Origin: an uncultured Anaeroplasma sp.
Lineage (GTDB): Bacteria > Bacillota_I > Bacilli_A > Acholeplasmatales > Anaeroplasmataceae
Length of the DNA stretch: 52,988 nucleotides
Reading direction: 5' to 3'
NCBI GenBank assembly: GCA_947592005.1
Contig: CANQDJ010000007.1
Location: 1 to 52,988 of the forward strand
A model generated the notes under the pieces. It was not told the DNA's origin. It was given only the letters and a program-made list of their open reading frames with translations, and searched no databases. Below are positions 1 to 8,850 of the stretch, piece after piece (positions within the stretch are counted from its first letter, which is position 1; each line of letters starts with the position of its first letter). The position numbers were made by a program, and so were the translations under genes.

Positions 1-231
1 ATGTTCTCAACGGGAGCCCAAAGAGAACATCGGTATGAGATATTGAAGGCCCAAGCCCAAGAAAAAGGATTGGACGAAGATGTTAAATTTTATTTGGATT
101 TCTTTAAATATGGTTGTCCTCCGCATGGTGGATTTGGAATCGGTGTCGATCGAATTACGATGTTGATTTTCAATCAAGGAATAAAAGATGCGATGTTTAT
201 ATTCCGTGGACCGGATCGGTTGAATCCGTAG
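1..231 (+). CDS. aspS: Aspartyl-tRNA synthetase, archaeal/non-discriminating type, C-terminal fragment
   Basis: This is the 3' end of a class II aminoacyl-tRNA synthetase cut by the window edge; the Met at base 1 is internal. The visible 76 residues carry the class II motif 3 (GGFGIGVDR, with the ATP-binding arginine) and end in FRGPDRLNP. That is the ending of archaeal/eukaryotic-type AspRS found in some Bacillota, not of the long bacterial AspRS with its GAD insert. Such enzymes are often non-discriminating, charging both tRNA-Asp and tRNA-Asn with Asp, with GatCAB converting the latter. Whether this one is non-discriminating cannot be judged without the N-terminal anticodon-binding domain. 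AsnRS is the main alternative. Confidence 0.8.
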   Translation: MFSTGAQREHRYEILKAQAQEKGLDEDVKFYLDFFKYGCPPHGGFGIGVDRITMLIFNQGIKDAMFIFRGPDRLNP

Positions 232-240
232 GAGGTATGT

Positions 241-699
241 ATGCATATATCTTGGGACGAATATTTTATGGGAGTGGCTTTATTGTCGGCCAAAAGAAGT
301 AAAGATCCTTCCACACAGGTTGGTGCTTGTTTGGTTAATGAGGATAAAAGAATTATAGGAATCGGCTATAATGGGTTACCGACGGGTTGTAAGGACGAAG
401 ATTTTCCTTGGGGTAAAACCGATCCCAATCGATTGAATACGAAGTATCCGTATGTGGTTCATGCGGAACCGAATGCGATATTGAATTGTACTTCGAATAT
501 CAAAGGAGCGACGCTTTATGTAACGTTGTTTCCTTGTAATGAATGTGCGAAACTTATAATTCAAGCCGGAATTCGGCATATCATTTATATGTCGGATAAA
601 TATCGGAATGAAGAATCCGATATTGCTTCAAAGCGTATGTTGGACGCTTCTGGTGTTACATATCAAAAAATGAAGCCATTAGAGGTAACTATAAAGTAG
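241..699 (+). CDS. Deoxycytidylate (dCMP) deaminase, ComEB family
   Basis: The 152-residue protein deaminates dCMP to dUMP, feeding thymidylate synthesis. The zinc site is visible: His74 and catalytic Glu76 in HAEPNAI, and Cys99 and Cys102 in PCNEC. The N-terminal DPSTQVGA stretch and length fit the dCMP deaminase family rather than cytidine deaminase, a separate copy of which lies at 6320. HAEPNAI replaces the more usual HAELNAI, which is a tolerated position. The gene starts 9 bases after aspS with GGAGG just upstream, so the two are probably cotranscribed. Confidence 0.92.
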   Translation: MHISWDEYFMGVALLSAKRSKDPSTQVGACLVNEDKRIIGIGYNGLPTGCKDEDFPWGKTDPNRLNTKYPYVVHAEPNAILNCTSNIKGATLYVTLFPCNECAKLIIQAGIRHIIYMSDKYRNEESDIASKRMLDASGVTYQKMKPLEVTIK

Positions 700-709
700 G
701 AGGGAAAGA

Positions 710-1699
710 ATGAAAATATTTCCTAAACGATTCTATATTGTCATAAGTATTTTATCTTGTTTCAGTCTTTTTCTTTTGATATGCGGGTGCATACGGACGA
801 ATCAGTCTGTTTTGTTAAAAGGAGATACTACCGATATAACAGAATTGGTTGAAATTGATACGAATTATGAACAAAAAGGTTCTTTTTCTTCTATTTATGT
901 TATCAGTTTTGATCATTCTACCGTTTTACAGAATTTTTTTGTATCTAAAAGTCGAACTTCGATTATAGAACCAATCAATTCGTATTATACGCATTTTTCG
1001 GATAAAGAGAATTATGAAATGGGGCAGGTTCAAAAGAATTCATCTATTATGACCGCTCTGATTACCGCATATAATGCGGTGGAAGATCCATCGATTCATT
1101 TACCATATTCTTTTCGATCTTTGTGTGTTGATTTTTATTTTAAAGATTCTCCTTTTCGGATTGCCGATGAAATTATTAAGATTAATGATATTTCTGCCGA
1201 AGAGTATGTTGAATTCGAACAAGCGGTTCGGTATTCGAAAAAAGGAGATGTTGTTATGGTAAGAAGAGAAGGAAAAGAAGTAGAGATTTCTTTATCGGCG
1301 AATGCGTATTCGTTATGTCGTTGGTATCCTTATTTTGATATAGATTATGAGAATGCGACTCCGAAGATAAAGATCAATAAGACGAATAGCGGTGGTCCTT
1401 CCGGAGGTTTATTACAGACTTTATCGATTTATAATCGATTGATTGTACAAGATTTGACAAAGGGGTTGAAGATATCCGGAACGGGAACGATGTCTGTTTC
1501 GAATGCGGTAGGTCCAATTGGTGGGATAAAACAAAAGATATATACGGCGTATGATAATCATGTTGATGTATTTTTTTGTCCTGCGGAGGATTATGAGGAA
1601 GCATTGGAAGCGTATAATACATTGAAAAGGAAGGAAAGAATGGCTTTATGTAGGGTTGAAACGCTTCAAGATGCCATAAGGTATTTGGAAAATGTATAG
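710..1699 (+). CDS. Lon-like PDZ serine protease (YlbL/SepM family), membrane-anchored
   Basis: A 329-residue protein with an N-terminal hydrophobic segment (about residues 8-26), a PDZ-like middle part (about 135-200) and a C-terminal Lon protease domain. The Ser-Lys dyad is visible: Ser231 in GGPSGGL and Lys274 in GPIGGIKQK. Their 43-residue spacing equals that of Ser679/Lys722 in E. coli Lon. Family members such as SepM and YlbL are surface-anchored and trim exported peptides. An ICGC sequence at residues 24-27 is lipobox-like, so it may be a lipoprotein; lspA lies two genes downstream. There is no AAA+ domain, as expected. It overlaps the next gene by 8 bases. Confidence 0.88.
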   Translation: MKIFPKRFYIVISILSCFSLFLLICGCIRTNQSVLLKGDTTDITELVEIDTNYEQKGSFSSIYVISFDHSTVLQNFFVSKSRTSIIEPINSYYTHFSDKENYEMGQVQKNSSIMTALITAYNAVEDPSIHLPYSFRSLCVDFYFKDSPFRIADEIIKINDISAEEYVEFEQAVRYSKKGDVVMVRREGKEVEISLSANAYSLCRWYPYFDIDYENATPKIKINKTNSGGPSGGLLQTLSIYNRLIVQDLTKGLKISGTGTMSVSNAVGPIGGIKQKIYTAYDNHVDVFFCPAEDYEEALEAYNTLKRKERMALCRVETLQDAIRYLENV

Positions 1700-2039
1700 A
1701 TATAAGGATATTTCGAAAGAAATTCAGGAATTGAATGTTTCTTTAAAAACGAGGTTTTTGGCTTTTTTAACGGCTTTGGTTATCTCTTTGATTGTGGTTG
1801 CGGGACCGATATGTTTATGTATTAATTTAATGATTTTCGAGGATATTCAAAAACTTTTATCATTGGGTATAGGTTTTCTTCTTGTGGTGTTTTTTGTGTT
1901 GGGAGATTATATCTATTTAAAGATTATTACGAAAAGTAAAGTATCCGGTATCGGTGTGATTTTGATGACAGACGGAGCGGTATTTACGATTTTTATATGT
2001 ATCTTTTTGCTTCTATTATTTTTTCGTGGGGTGATATAA
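1692..2039 (+). CDS. Small membrane protein, unknown function
   Basis: A 115-residue protein with three or four hydrophobic segments: about 23-48, 55-76, a weak one near 86-95, and 96-112. A short charged N-terminus (KDISKEIQEL) probably lies in the cytoplasm. I recognise no family. Its start overlaps the end of the Lon-like protease gene by 8 bases, and its stop overlaps the lspA start (TAATG), so translation is probably coupled within one operon. Function may relate to the protease or to lipoprotein processing, but that is only inferred from position. Confidence 0.75.
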   Translation: MYRYKDISKEIQELNVSLKTRFLAFLTALVISLIVVAGPICLCINLMIFEDIQKLLSLGIGFLLVVFFVLGDYIYLKIITKSKVSGIGVILMTDGAVFTIFICIFLLLLFFRGVI

Positions 2040-2575
2040 TGTGGATAACTTGTTTGATTTTGTTTATTTTATTTATGTTAGATCAAATCTCTAAATATTT
2101 GGCTCAGGTATTTCAGCCGAGTAATGTAGTGGCTATTCCTCATTTTGTTACATTGGATTTGAATTATAATCGTGGTATGGCATGGGGAATGTTGGAAAAT
2201 AATACATGGATATTGGTGATTATCAGTTTGATTGCCTCTATTGTGTTGGGTTATATTTGTACAAAAAATGATTGGAAAAAGAATAAGTTTTTATCTTTTT
2301 CGATAACGATGACGTTAGCGGGTTGTTTGGGTAATTTATTCGATCGTTTGATTTCGGTGATTCCGAATTTGGAAGAAGGAAGACCAGGTGTTGTGGATAT
2401 GATTTCTTTTGAACCGTTGAATGTGATTTCGAATTGGATTAGCAAAGGAGATTTCCCTATTTTTAATTTGGCCGATGCATTTTTGGTATGTGGATTGATT
2501 ATTTATGCCGTCGATTTGTTATTCTTTGTAGAGAAGAGGAAGAAAAATGAAAAACGTAAGGATAACGGAAAGTGA
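2039..2575 (+). CDS. lspA: Lipoprotein signal peptidase II
   Basis: This 178-residue integral membrane aspartyl protease removes signal peptides from prolipoproteins. Family motifs are visible: NYNRGMAWG, AGCLGNLFDR, VVDMISF and FNLADAFL, the last two carrying the catalytic aspartates. I chose the ATG at 2039, which overlaps the upstream stop as TAATG; an in-frame ATG at 1997 would add 14 residues inside the previous gene. Length fits the family (about 160-180). The gene runs into rluD with a 29-base overlap, the lspA-rluD order common in Bacillota. In many relatives ileS precedes lspA, whereas here ileS lies about 36 kb away. Confidence 0.93.
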   Translation: MWITCLILFILFMLDQISKYLAQVFQPSNVVAIPHFVTLDLNYNRGMAWGMLENNTWILVIISLIASIVLGYICTKNDWKKNKFLSFSITMTLAGCLGNLFDRLISVIPNLEEGRPGVVDMISFEPLNVISNWISKGDFPIFNLADAFLVCGLIIYAVDLLFFVEKRKKNEKRKDNGK

Positions 2576-3443
2576 AAACGGAAGTCGGGCAGATAAGGCG
2601 TTAAGTAAACTTTTACCGGAGTATTCACGGGCATATATTGCGAAGTGTATAGGGGAAGAGCGGATTCTTTTGAATGGAAAACCGATTAAATCCTCTCAGT
2701 TGGTACGAACGGGAGAAGTATATACAGTTTCCGATATCGAACCGAAGCCATTGGAATTGGCAGCCGAAAATTTGGGGTTGGATATTGTTTATGAAGATGC
2801 CGATGTTGCCGTAGTTAATAAACCAAAAGGTATGGTTGTGCACCCGGCAAATGGAAATACTGATAAAACGTTGGTGAATGGGTTATTGTATGAATTGGAA
2901 GATTTGTCGCAAATAAACGGAGTTATTCGTCCGGGAATCGTCCATCGAATTGATAAAGATACTTCAGGATTATTGATGATAGCGAAGACGGATATCGCTT
3001 CGAAATCTTTGACGGAACAATTAAAGAATCATACTTGTAAGAGAACGTATCATGCGATATGTTATGGTGTAATCGAAGAGAATAAGGGAAGAATCGTCGC
3101 TCCGATTGGGAGAAGTACAGAAGATCGAAAGAAGATGGCGGTGGTGGAGAATGGCAAAGAAGCCATTACCAATTTTACGGTTTTGAAGCGATTTAAGGAA
3201 TATACGTATATCGAATGTCGGTTGGAAACGGGAAGAACTCATCAAATTCGGGTGCATATGGAGTATATCGGACACCCTTTGGTTGGGGATAAACAATATG
3301 GAAGAAGAAAGGTTATAGGAGATAACGGTCAGTTTTTGCATGCGAAAACCATTGGGTTTTATCACCCTGTTACGAAGGAATGGTTGGAGTTCGATAGTGA
3401 TTTGCCGGATTATTTTAAAGAATTTTTGGATAAATTGGAGTAG
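2547..3443 (+). CDS. RluD-family 23S rRNA pseudouridine synthase
   Basis: A 298-residue enzyme of the RluA/RluD family, which isomerises uridines to pseudouridine in 23S rRNA. An S4 RNA-binding domain occupies about residues 14-70. The catalytic domain carries HRIDKDTSG with the catalytic Asp, then RTHQIRVHM, both diagnostic. The start lies inside the end of lspA, with a purine-rich site (GAGGAAG) just upstream, so translation is coupled. It corresponds to YlyB of Bacillus, which also follows lspA. The exact target uridines (for example 1911/1915/1917) cannot be told from sequence. A terminator follows at 3485. Confidence 0.92.
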   Translation: MKNVRITESENGSRADKALSKLLPEYSRAYIAKCIGEERILLNGKPIKSSQLVRTGEVYTVSDIEPKPLELAAENLGLDIVYEDADVAVVNKPKGMVVHPANGNTDKTLVNGLLYELEDLSQINGVIRPGIVHRIDKDTSGLLMIAKTDIASKSLTEQLKNHTCKRTYHAICYGVIEENKGRIVAPIGRSTEDRKKMAVVENGKEAITNFTVLKRFKEYTYIECRLETGRTHQIRVHMEYIGHPLVGDKQYGRRKVIGDNGQFLHAKTIGFYHPVTKEWLEFDSDLPDYFKEFLDKLE

Positions 3444-3484
3444 GTTTATTGAATTTTTAATTATAAAAGATATCTATTTCATCT

Positions 3485-3519
3485 AAAAATGGGGTAATTT
3501 ACCCATTTTTTTGTTTTTT
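3485..3519 (+). terminator. Rho-independent terminator after rluD operon
   Basis: A hairpin of AAAAATGGG (3485-3493) and CCCATTTTT (3502-3510) around an 8-base loop runs into a T-rich tail. It closes the operon that begins upstream of the window with aspS. Confidence 0.8.
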
Positions 3520-3534
3520 CAAGACGCTTTATTA

Positions 3535-3563
3535 TTGTTATTGAATAAAAAAATTGGTAAAAT
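3535..3563 (+). promoter_or_regulatory. SigA-type promoter for the LRR_5 protein operon
   Basis: TTGTTA (3535-3540), a 17-base spacer and TAAAAT (3558-3563) lie directly after the terminator and 42 bases before the first gene. Spacing is ideal, and both hexamers are near consensus. Confidence 0.65.
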
Positions 3564-3605
3564 ATAAACAAGAAGATACTTTTATATAATAAGATGGAGG
3601 TCGCT

Positions 3606-5033
3606 ATGATTGAATATGTGATTCAAGGTAAGATTGCGGTAATTACAGGTTGTAGTGATGAGGAAAGGGAAATTATTTTACCGGAAACGATAGATGGAGT
3701 TCCTGTAGGTAAAATTGAATCGAATTCGTTTAATGAGATGCATAATCTTCATAGGGTGGTTTTTCCAAAAACGGTAAAAGTAATCGGAGGATATGCGTTT
3801 GCCGGTTGTAAGAATTTGGAAGAAGTTGTTTTTTCAGAAGGCCTTGAAGTTATTGAGGATTGGGCGTTTATCAGTTGTAATATTGCGAATGTGGAACTTC
3901 CGGATAGTGTAAAAAGCGTAGGTAAGAATGCTTTTATGGGGAATGAATGTAAAATAGAATTGGACGAATTTTTATTGAAAAAGAATTCCCCAAAGAAAGA
4001 GGCCAAGAAAAATAAGATACCTATGACTATTTTTCCGATATTATTGTGGGATAGTGTGGAGAATATAACGGAAGAGATTATTGTGGACCGAATGAATTAT
4101 GAGGCGGTTCAGTTGAAAGAAGTACATAAAAAAACGATGTTGGAAGAAGAGTTGGATTTGCCGTTTATGTTTGATGGTGATGAATTTATTTTGGCGATGT
4201 TTTCTAAAAAACCTTTGGGAAATTTCAGTTTAAAGACCGAAGAAGAATCTTCTTTGAAAATCGGATTATATGAATCCGATGATCCGTCGTTTTTACATTT
4301 ACAGCTTGAGGTGTTTTCGGCAAAGGAAAGTATGGGAGTTGTTCATTTTAAGGCACCATATATGGAGTCATTGGAATGGGATATAACGGACAAAATAGAG
4401 ATTCAAAATAATGGGTTTTATTATTTTTTGAAGGGTAAAGTAAATATGGAGTGTTACGGAAATGCCAATCCTGAATCGGAATTTAGTTTCAATATAATGG
4501 AAGAATTGGTAAATCGGTATGCCACACAAGAGAAAAACGGGTTAATAACCGACGAACAATTCGCTCAATTTAAAGAGGAATTGGCGGAGATAAAGTTGGG
4601 ATTGTTGGTGGAATTTTTAAAGAATATAAATGGAAGTCCCGTATTACGCTTTTTTATAAATCTTTTTCAGGCATTGATGGAAGATGCGGAAGTGAATAAG
4701 GAAGGAATTGAAGCATATATTTCGACGACGTTGGAAGATATATATAATCAATTGGGAGATTGGGATTCGTTGGAAGAGATTTGTTTCAATATGAAAGCCG
4801 TTCGGTTTTTAACGGATTATACGGGTTTATCTTTGGCGGAATTGAAAGAGAAATATGGAGTAAATTTGGAAGAAAACGGAGAGGTTTTGGACGAAGAAGG
4901 AATTTTGTTTTACAGAAATGCGTTTTCGAATTTAGAATCGAATGTTTCATTATATGGAGATTTTATTGAGAAAATATTAATAGAAATGGATACGATAAAT
5001 AAAAAATATGAAAATATGGCTTATTCGGAATAA
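3606..5033 (+). CDS. Leucine-rich repeat (LRR_5/BspA-like) protein with long unknown C-terminal region
   Basis: A 475-residue protein; the ATG at 3606 sits 5 bases after GGAGG, so it is preferred to the ATG at 3594. Residues 1-115 carry three LRR_5 (BspA-type) repeats, visible as LPETIDGVPVGKIESNSF, then FPKTVKVIGGYAFAGC and LPDSVKSVGKNAF. After a basic linker (KKEAKKNKIP), about 330 residues are acidic and resemble no domain I recognise. There is no signal peptide or membrane segment, so it is probably cytoplasmic, unlike secreted BspA adhesins. It has its own promoter, and the HAD hydrolase gene follows 12 bases downstream. Function unknown. Confidence 0.85.
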   Translation: MIEYVIQGKIAVITGCSDEEREIILPETIDGVPVGKIESNSFNEMHNLHRVVFPKTVKVIGGYAFAGCKNLEEVVFSEGLEVIEDWAFISCNIANVELPDSVKSVGKNAFMGNECKIELDEFLLKKNSPKKEAKKNKIPMTIFPILLWDSVENITEEIIVDRMNYEAVQLKEVHKKTMLEEELDLPFMFDGDEFILAMFSKKPLGNFSLKTEEESSLKIGLYESDDPSFLHLQLEVFSAKESMGVVHFKAPYMESLEWDITDKIEIQNNGFYYFLKGKVNMECYGNANPESEFSFNIMEELVNRYATQEKNGLITDEQFAQFKEELAEIKLGLLVEFLKNINGSPVLRFFINLFQALMEDAEVNKEGIEAYISTTLEDIYNQLGDWDSLEEICFNMKAVRFLTDYTGLSLAELKEKYGVNLEENGEVLDEEGILFYRNAFSNLESNVSLYGDFIEKILIEMDTINKKYENMAYSE

Positions 5034-5045
5034 GGAGGAAGAAGT

Positions 5046-5894
5046 ATGGCTAAAACGACTGTCGCAATTTTATATGACTTTGATAAGACATTATGTACAA
5101 CCGATATGCAGGAATATGATTTTATTAAGAATTTGGGTTTGACTCCGAGTGAGTTTTGGGGTAAAACAGCGGAATTGACTGCCGAACATGAAATGGATCG
5201 AATTCTATCTTATATGTATATGATGATTAAGTGTTGTCGAGAAAAGAATATCGCTTTGACGGAAGAATATTTGAATTCTTGTGGGAAGAATGTCGTATTG
5301 TATCGGGGTGTTACGTCTTGGTTCGATCGAATCAATGAATTCGGAGCGTCTTTGGGGTTGAATGTAGAACATTATATTGTTTCTTCCGGAATCACCGAAA
5401 TTATCGAAGGAACGCCGATTGCCAAGTATTTTAATAAAATTTATGGTTGTCGGTTTTTGTATGGTGAAAACAAAGAAGCCATTTGGCCGGCTACTGCCAT
5501 CAATTTTACATTGAAAACACAATATATTTTCAGAATTTCCAAAGGGGTTATGGATATTCGGGACGATGATAATTTGAATAAGCATACGCAAGATCGAAGG
5601 ATTCCGTATCGGAATATGTTATATATCGGTGATGGAATGACGGATATTCCTTGTATGAAGTTGTTGAGAGAAAAAGGTGGTAGAGCCATCGCTTTGTATC
5701 CGAGTGGAAATAAGGATAAGGTTATGCAGTTGGTATCGGATAATCGTATTAATTATGCTTGTGTAGCGGATTATTCTCAAAATTCGACGTTGGAAAAGAT
5801 TGTAAAACTTATGTTGGAAAATATTTCTATTTTAGATACGCTTGAAAGCAAGGAAGAGAAACAACTTGCCCAATTTGTTAAGGCTACGGAGTAA
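5046..5894 (+). CDS. HAD-superfamily hydrolase (phosphoserine phosphatase-like)
   Basis: A 282-residue phosphatase of the haloacid dehalogenase superfamily. Motif I is DFDKT (Asp11 nucleophile, Asp13 acid/base), motif II lies in IVSSG, and motif IV is GDGMTDIPC. The insert between motifs I and II gives a helical cap of the kind seen in phosphoserine-phosphatase-like members. The substrate cannot be assigned. A strong AAGGAGG-like site precedes the start, and ybeY begins 3 bases after the stop, so it belongs to the same operon as the 3606 gene and the ybeY-cdd-era-recO group. Confidence 0.85.
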   Translation: MAKTTVAILYDFDKTLCTTDMQEYDFIKNLGLTPSEFWGKTAELTAEHEMDRILSYMYMMIKCCREKNIALTEEYLNSCGKNVVLYRGVTSWFDRINEFGASLGLNVEHYIVSSGITEIIEGTPIAKYFNKIYGCRFLYGENKEAIWPATAINFTLKTQYIFRISKGVMDIRDDDNLNKHTQDRRIPYRNMLYIGDGMTDIPCMKLLREKGGRAIALYPSGNKDKVMQLVSDNRINYACVADYSQNSTLEKIVKLMLENISILDTLESKEEKQLAQFVKATE

Positions 5895-5897
5895 GGT

Positions 5898-6323
5898 ATG
5901 AAAATTAATTTTTTTAATCAAACGAGAGAAAAGACGAAAGAATATGAAACCCTTTTAAAACCGATATTTAAACCTTTTGATAAGAAGAAGATATTCAGTA
6001 TTATTTTTGTGGAGAAGGAAGAAATTCAAAGAATCAATCGGGAATATCGGAAGATAGATAAAGTTACGGACGTGATATCTTTTGCCTTATGTGATGATCC
6101 GGAGAATGAATGTTCGGAAGAATTGGGCGATATTTTTATTTGCTTGGAAAGAGCGAAAGAACAGGCTTTGGAATATGGTCATTCGTTGGAACGAGAAATT
6201 GCCTTTTTGGCGGTTCATGGATATTTACATTTATTGGGTTATGATCATAGGAATGAAGAAGAAGAAAAGATTATGTTTGAAAAACAGGAAGAGATTTTAC
6301 AGAAAGCGGGAATCGGAAGATGA
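5898..6323 (+). CDS. ybeY: Endoribonuclease YbeY, rRNA maturation factor
   Basis: A 141-residue metal-dependent RNase that takes part in 16S rRNA 3'-end maturation and ribosome quality control. The diagnostic zinc site [11 protein letters not shown] is present near residues 105-115 (HxxxHxxGxxH). It starts the classic Firmicute cluster ybeY-cdd-era-recO; the phoH and dgkA genes often found alongside are missing. Its TGA overlaps the cdd start (ATGATGG), indicating translational coupling. Confidence 0.95.
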   Translation: MKINFFNQTREKTKEYETLLKPIFKPFDKKKIFSIIFVEKEEIQRINREYRKIDKVTDVISFALCDDPENECSEELGDIFICLERAKEQALEYGHSLEREIAFLAVHGYLHLLGYDHRNEEEEKIMFEKQEEILQKAGIGR

Positions 6324-6721
6324 TGGAATATGAATCATTGATTGATAAAGCGATAGAGGCAAGAGAATATGCGTATGCCCCGTATTCTTTATTTAAGGTA
6401 GGAGCGGCTATTTTATTCAAAGACGGAACGATGATTGGTGGGTGTAATGTCGAGAATGCTTCGTATGGATTGAGTAATTGTGCGGAACGAACGGCGTTGT
6501 TTTCTATGGTGGCAAAGGGATATGATAAAAATTCTATTGTGGCTATGGCTATTGTAGGACAAACGAAAGAACCGATTTCTCCTTGTGGGGCTTGTCGGCA
6601 GGTAATGAGTGAACTTTTACCGAAGGATTGTTTGATTATTTTGGCGAATTTGGATAAGAAATACAAGATATTCAAAAAAGAAGAACTTCTTCCGTATTCT
6701 TTTACGGAGGAAGATTTATGA
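6320..6721 (+). CDS. cdd: Cytidine deaminase
   Basis: A 133-residue zinc enzyme of pyrimidine salvage that deaminates cytidine and deoxycytidine. Visible motifs are CAERTA (zinc Cys, catalytic Glu) and PCGACRQ (two zinc cysteines), the three-cysteine site typical of the tetrameric Gram-positive enzyme. It may start at 6320 or at the second ATG at 6323. Both ends overlap neighbours by a few bases (ybeY and era). With dCMP deaminase, deoC and deoD elsewhere in the window it forms a fairly full deoxynucleoside salvage set. Confidence 0.95.
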   Translation: MMEYESLIDKAIEAREYAYAPYSLFKVGAAILFKDGTMIGGCNVENASYGLSNCAERTALFSMVAKGYDKNSIVAMAIVGQTKEPISPCGACRQVMSELLPKDCLIILANLDKKYKIFKKEELLPYSFTEEDL

Positions 6722-7629
6722 TGGATTCTTATAAATCGGGTTTTGTTGCCATTATCGGTCGACCGAATGTGGGAAAATCTTCTTTATTGAATAAGATTAT
6801 CGGACGGAAAGTGGCAATCATGTCGGATAAACCACAGACGACCAGAAATCGTATATTGGGTATTTATACTACGTCTAAAATGCAGGTGGCTTTTACCGAT
6901 ACTCCTGGTATTCATAAGCCTTCTACTGAACTACAGAAACGAATGGTAGGGGCATCTTATCAGGCAACAAAAGGTGTGGATTGTATTATTTTTATGACGA
7001 CTCCTTTAAAAAGCGTGCTTCCGGGAGATCGGATTATATTGGAGAATTTAAAGAATTCGAAGTTACCTGTTTTTCTTGTTATTAATAAAGTTGATCAATT
7101 AAAAAAGTTTAATGATGTGGATTTAACGATATGTTTATATAAAGATTTATTTCCGTTTGAGAGTGTGTTTCCTATTTCGGTTTTAGAAAATAAAAATATA
7201 GATGTTTTATTAAACCATATTGAAGAGATTTTACCTTTCGGACCAAAGTTATATCCCGATGATATGATTTCCGATCACCCGCAACGGTTTTTAATTGGGG
7301 AGTTGATTCGAGAAAAGGTTTTGGAAACGACCAAACAAGAGGTTCCGCACAGTGTGGCGGTTGTTGTAGATAGTATGAAAGATTGTGAGGAGAATCCGTC
7401 GTATGTCGATATTTATGCGACAATATATGTCGAAAGAGATTCGCAGAAGAAGATTATTATCGGGAAAGACGGCGAACGGATAAAAGCGATAAAACAAAAG
7501 GCGATTATGGATATAAAACATATATTGGATAAAAAGGTACATTTGGATTTGTGGGTAAAGGTAAAGAAAGATTGGAAAGATAGACCGAATGATTTAAGAA
7601 TATTGGGATATGGTATGGATAATTTTTAA
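6718..7629 (+). CDS. era: GTPase Era, 30S ribosome assembly factor
   Basis: A 303-residue GTPase that binds the 3' end of 16S rRNA. The G1 motif GRPNVGKSS, G3 DTPGIHKP and G4 NKVD are visible, and the C-terminal KH domain holds the GKDGERIK loop. The length is normal for Era. The start overlaps the cdd stop (ATGATGG), and the stop overlaps the recO start (TAATG). Position after ybeY and cdd matches the conserved Bacillota order and links two 16S maturation factors. Confidence 0.97.
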   Translation: MMDSYKSGFVAIIGRPNVGKSSLLNKIIGRKVAIMSDKPQTTRNRILGIYTTSKMQVAFTDTPGIHKPSTELQKRMVGASYQATKGVDCIIFMTTPLKSVLPGDRIILENLKNSKLPVFLVINKVDQLKKFNDVDLTICLYKDLFPFESVFPISVLENKNIDVLLNHIEEILPFGPKLYPDDMISDHPQRFLIGELIREKVLETTKQEVPHSVAVVVDSMKDCEENPSYVDIYATIYVERDSQKKIIIGKDGERIKAIKQKAIMDIKHILDKKVHLDLWVKVKKDWKDRPNDLRILGYGMDNF

Positions 7630-8288
7630 TGAATGAAATAGAAGGTATTGTTTTATATTCTTTGGATTACAAAGAAAAGTCAAAGATCGTCTATCTATAT
7701 ACCCCTTATGGTAAAGAAAGTATTCGGGTTCTACAAGCCCATAATTTAAAAAAAGGGCTATTGCCATTTACGACGACGTTAAATGTGGTACGTTATATCA
7801 AATCCAAACAAGAGTTTCCTACGTTGATTGAATTTAGATTGATGGATAGTTTTTATGATGTTACGCAATCGTTGGAAGGAGTTCATTCTATTTCTTTTTT
7901 GTTGAAGGTGATGGAACGGATTCCCGATGATGCGAATCATGAACGGATTTATCCGTTTGTTTTGAAGACGTTAAGGGAGTTTAAAAAGGGGAATTGTAGG
8001 AAAGCGATATGTGTTTTTTTAATAAAAATGCTTTATGTGTTCGGTGTCGGTCCCGAAGTAAAATATTGTTGTAAATGTAAAGCGAAAGATATATCTTTTT
8101 TTTCTGTGGAAGAGGGAGTTGGGTATTGTTTGAATTGTTATCCACAGGAGAATAGATTTGCCAAGATATGGCAAGAATATTATACAGAAAAGAAAGAAAT
8201 AGAAGAGTATATGGATACGGAATATGATGCATTAATGGAAGAAATCATTCGATATTATCAAATTCATACCGAGATGGTTTTGAAGTAA
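7629..8288 (+). CDS. recO: DNA repair protein RecO
   Basis: A 219-residue recombination mediator that works with RecF/RecR to load RecA on single-stranded DNA. The N-terminal OB-fold starts GIVLYSLDYKEKSKIVYLYT, and a zinc-finger pair (CCKCKAK and CLNC) is visible near residues 141-177. It is a little shorter than Bacillus RecO (255). The start overlaps the era stop. In many Bacillota glyQS-dnaG-rpoD follow recO; here that group lies about 15 kb downstream. Confidence 0.92.
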   Translation: MNEIEGIVLYSLDYKEKSKIVYLYTPYGKESIRVLQAHNLKKGLLPFTTTLNVVRYIKSKQEFPTLIEFRLMDSFYDVTQSLEGVHSISFLLKVMERIPDDANHERIYPFVLKTLREFKKGNCRKAICVFLIKMLYVFGVGPEVKYCCKCKAKDISFFSVEEGVGYCLNCYPQENRFAKIWQEYYTEKKEIEEYMDTEYDALMEEIIRYYQIHTEMVLK

Positions 8289-8303
8289 AGGCGGTGAAGG
8301 GAT

Positions 8304-8792
8304 ATGTTTCATATCGGAAATTGGAAGATGCCTATATATAAAGACGATGTAAGGAACGTTGTTTTATATGGTCTTATTTATTCTATTTTGGCAGGTATTT
8401 TGGCCGGAAGTCTTGATTTTTTATTTGGGAAATTATGGCGTATACCGATTTCATTCGGTTTGATTGTGTTGAGTGTCATTATAGGAACACAGGTTAGAAG
8501 AGGGTATAGGAGTTATCATATTTTATATCCTGTTTTGACGATTGTTTTTATGATTTTAGGGCTTATTGTTTCGGATTTTGTTTATATTTTTTATCATTTT
8601 CCGACGATTTCTACCTTTAAATGTTTTATTCAATGGTCTTTTTATTGGTATGTTATAGAAGGATCGATCGATTATATTTTGTTATGTTTTAGGAACTTTC
8701 GGATAGAGTATCTTATTATGGGAATAGCGGAAGTTTTGGTTTATGGTTTTTCCTTTTGTTTTTGTTATCGATTGGCTAAAGGGAGAAATTAA
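8304..8792 (+). CDS. Membrane protein, unknown function
   Basis: A 162-residue protein with about four or five hydrophobic segments (roughly 21-40, 46-62, 72-95, 104-121 and 133-155) and a basic C-terminus. I recognise no family. It begins 15 bases after recO behind AAGGCGGTGAAGGG, so it is probably the last gene of the ybeY-recO operon. There is no clear hairpin with a T-run directly after it. Confidence 0.75.
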   Translation: MFHIGNWKMPIYKDDVRNVVLYGLIYSILAGILAGSLDFLFGKLWRIPISFGLIVLSVIIGTQVRRGYRSYHILYPVLTIVFMILGLIVSDFVYIFYHFPTISTFKCFIQWSFYWYVIEGSIDYILLCFRNFRIEYLIMGIAEVLVYGFSFCFCYRLAKGRN

Positions 8793-8850
8793 AAGATAAA
8801 AACGTTTTCTTAGGGAAAATGATTTATAAATTGTAGGAAAATAAAGGGAA

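Noticed and set aside
1997-2038. Longer N-terminus of LspA from the ATG at 1997
   Set aside because: The 14 extra residues lie inside the preceding gene and would add an atypical extension; TAATG at 2037-2041 gives the family-standard start.
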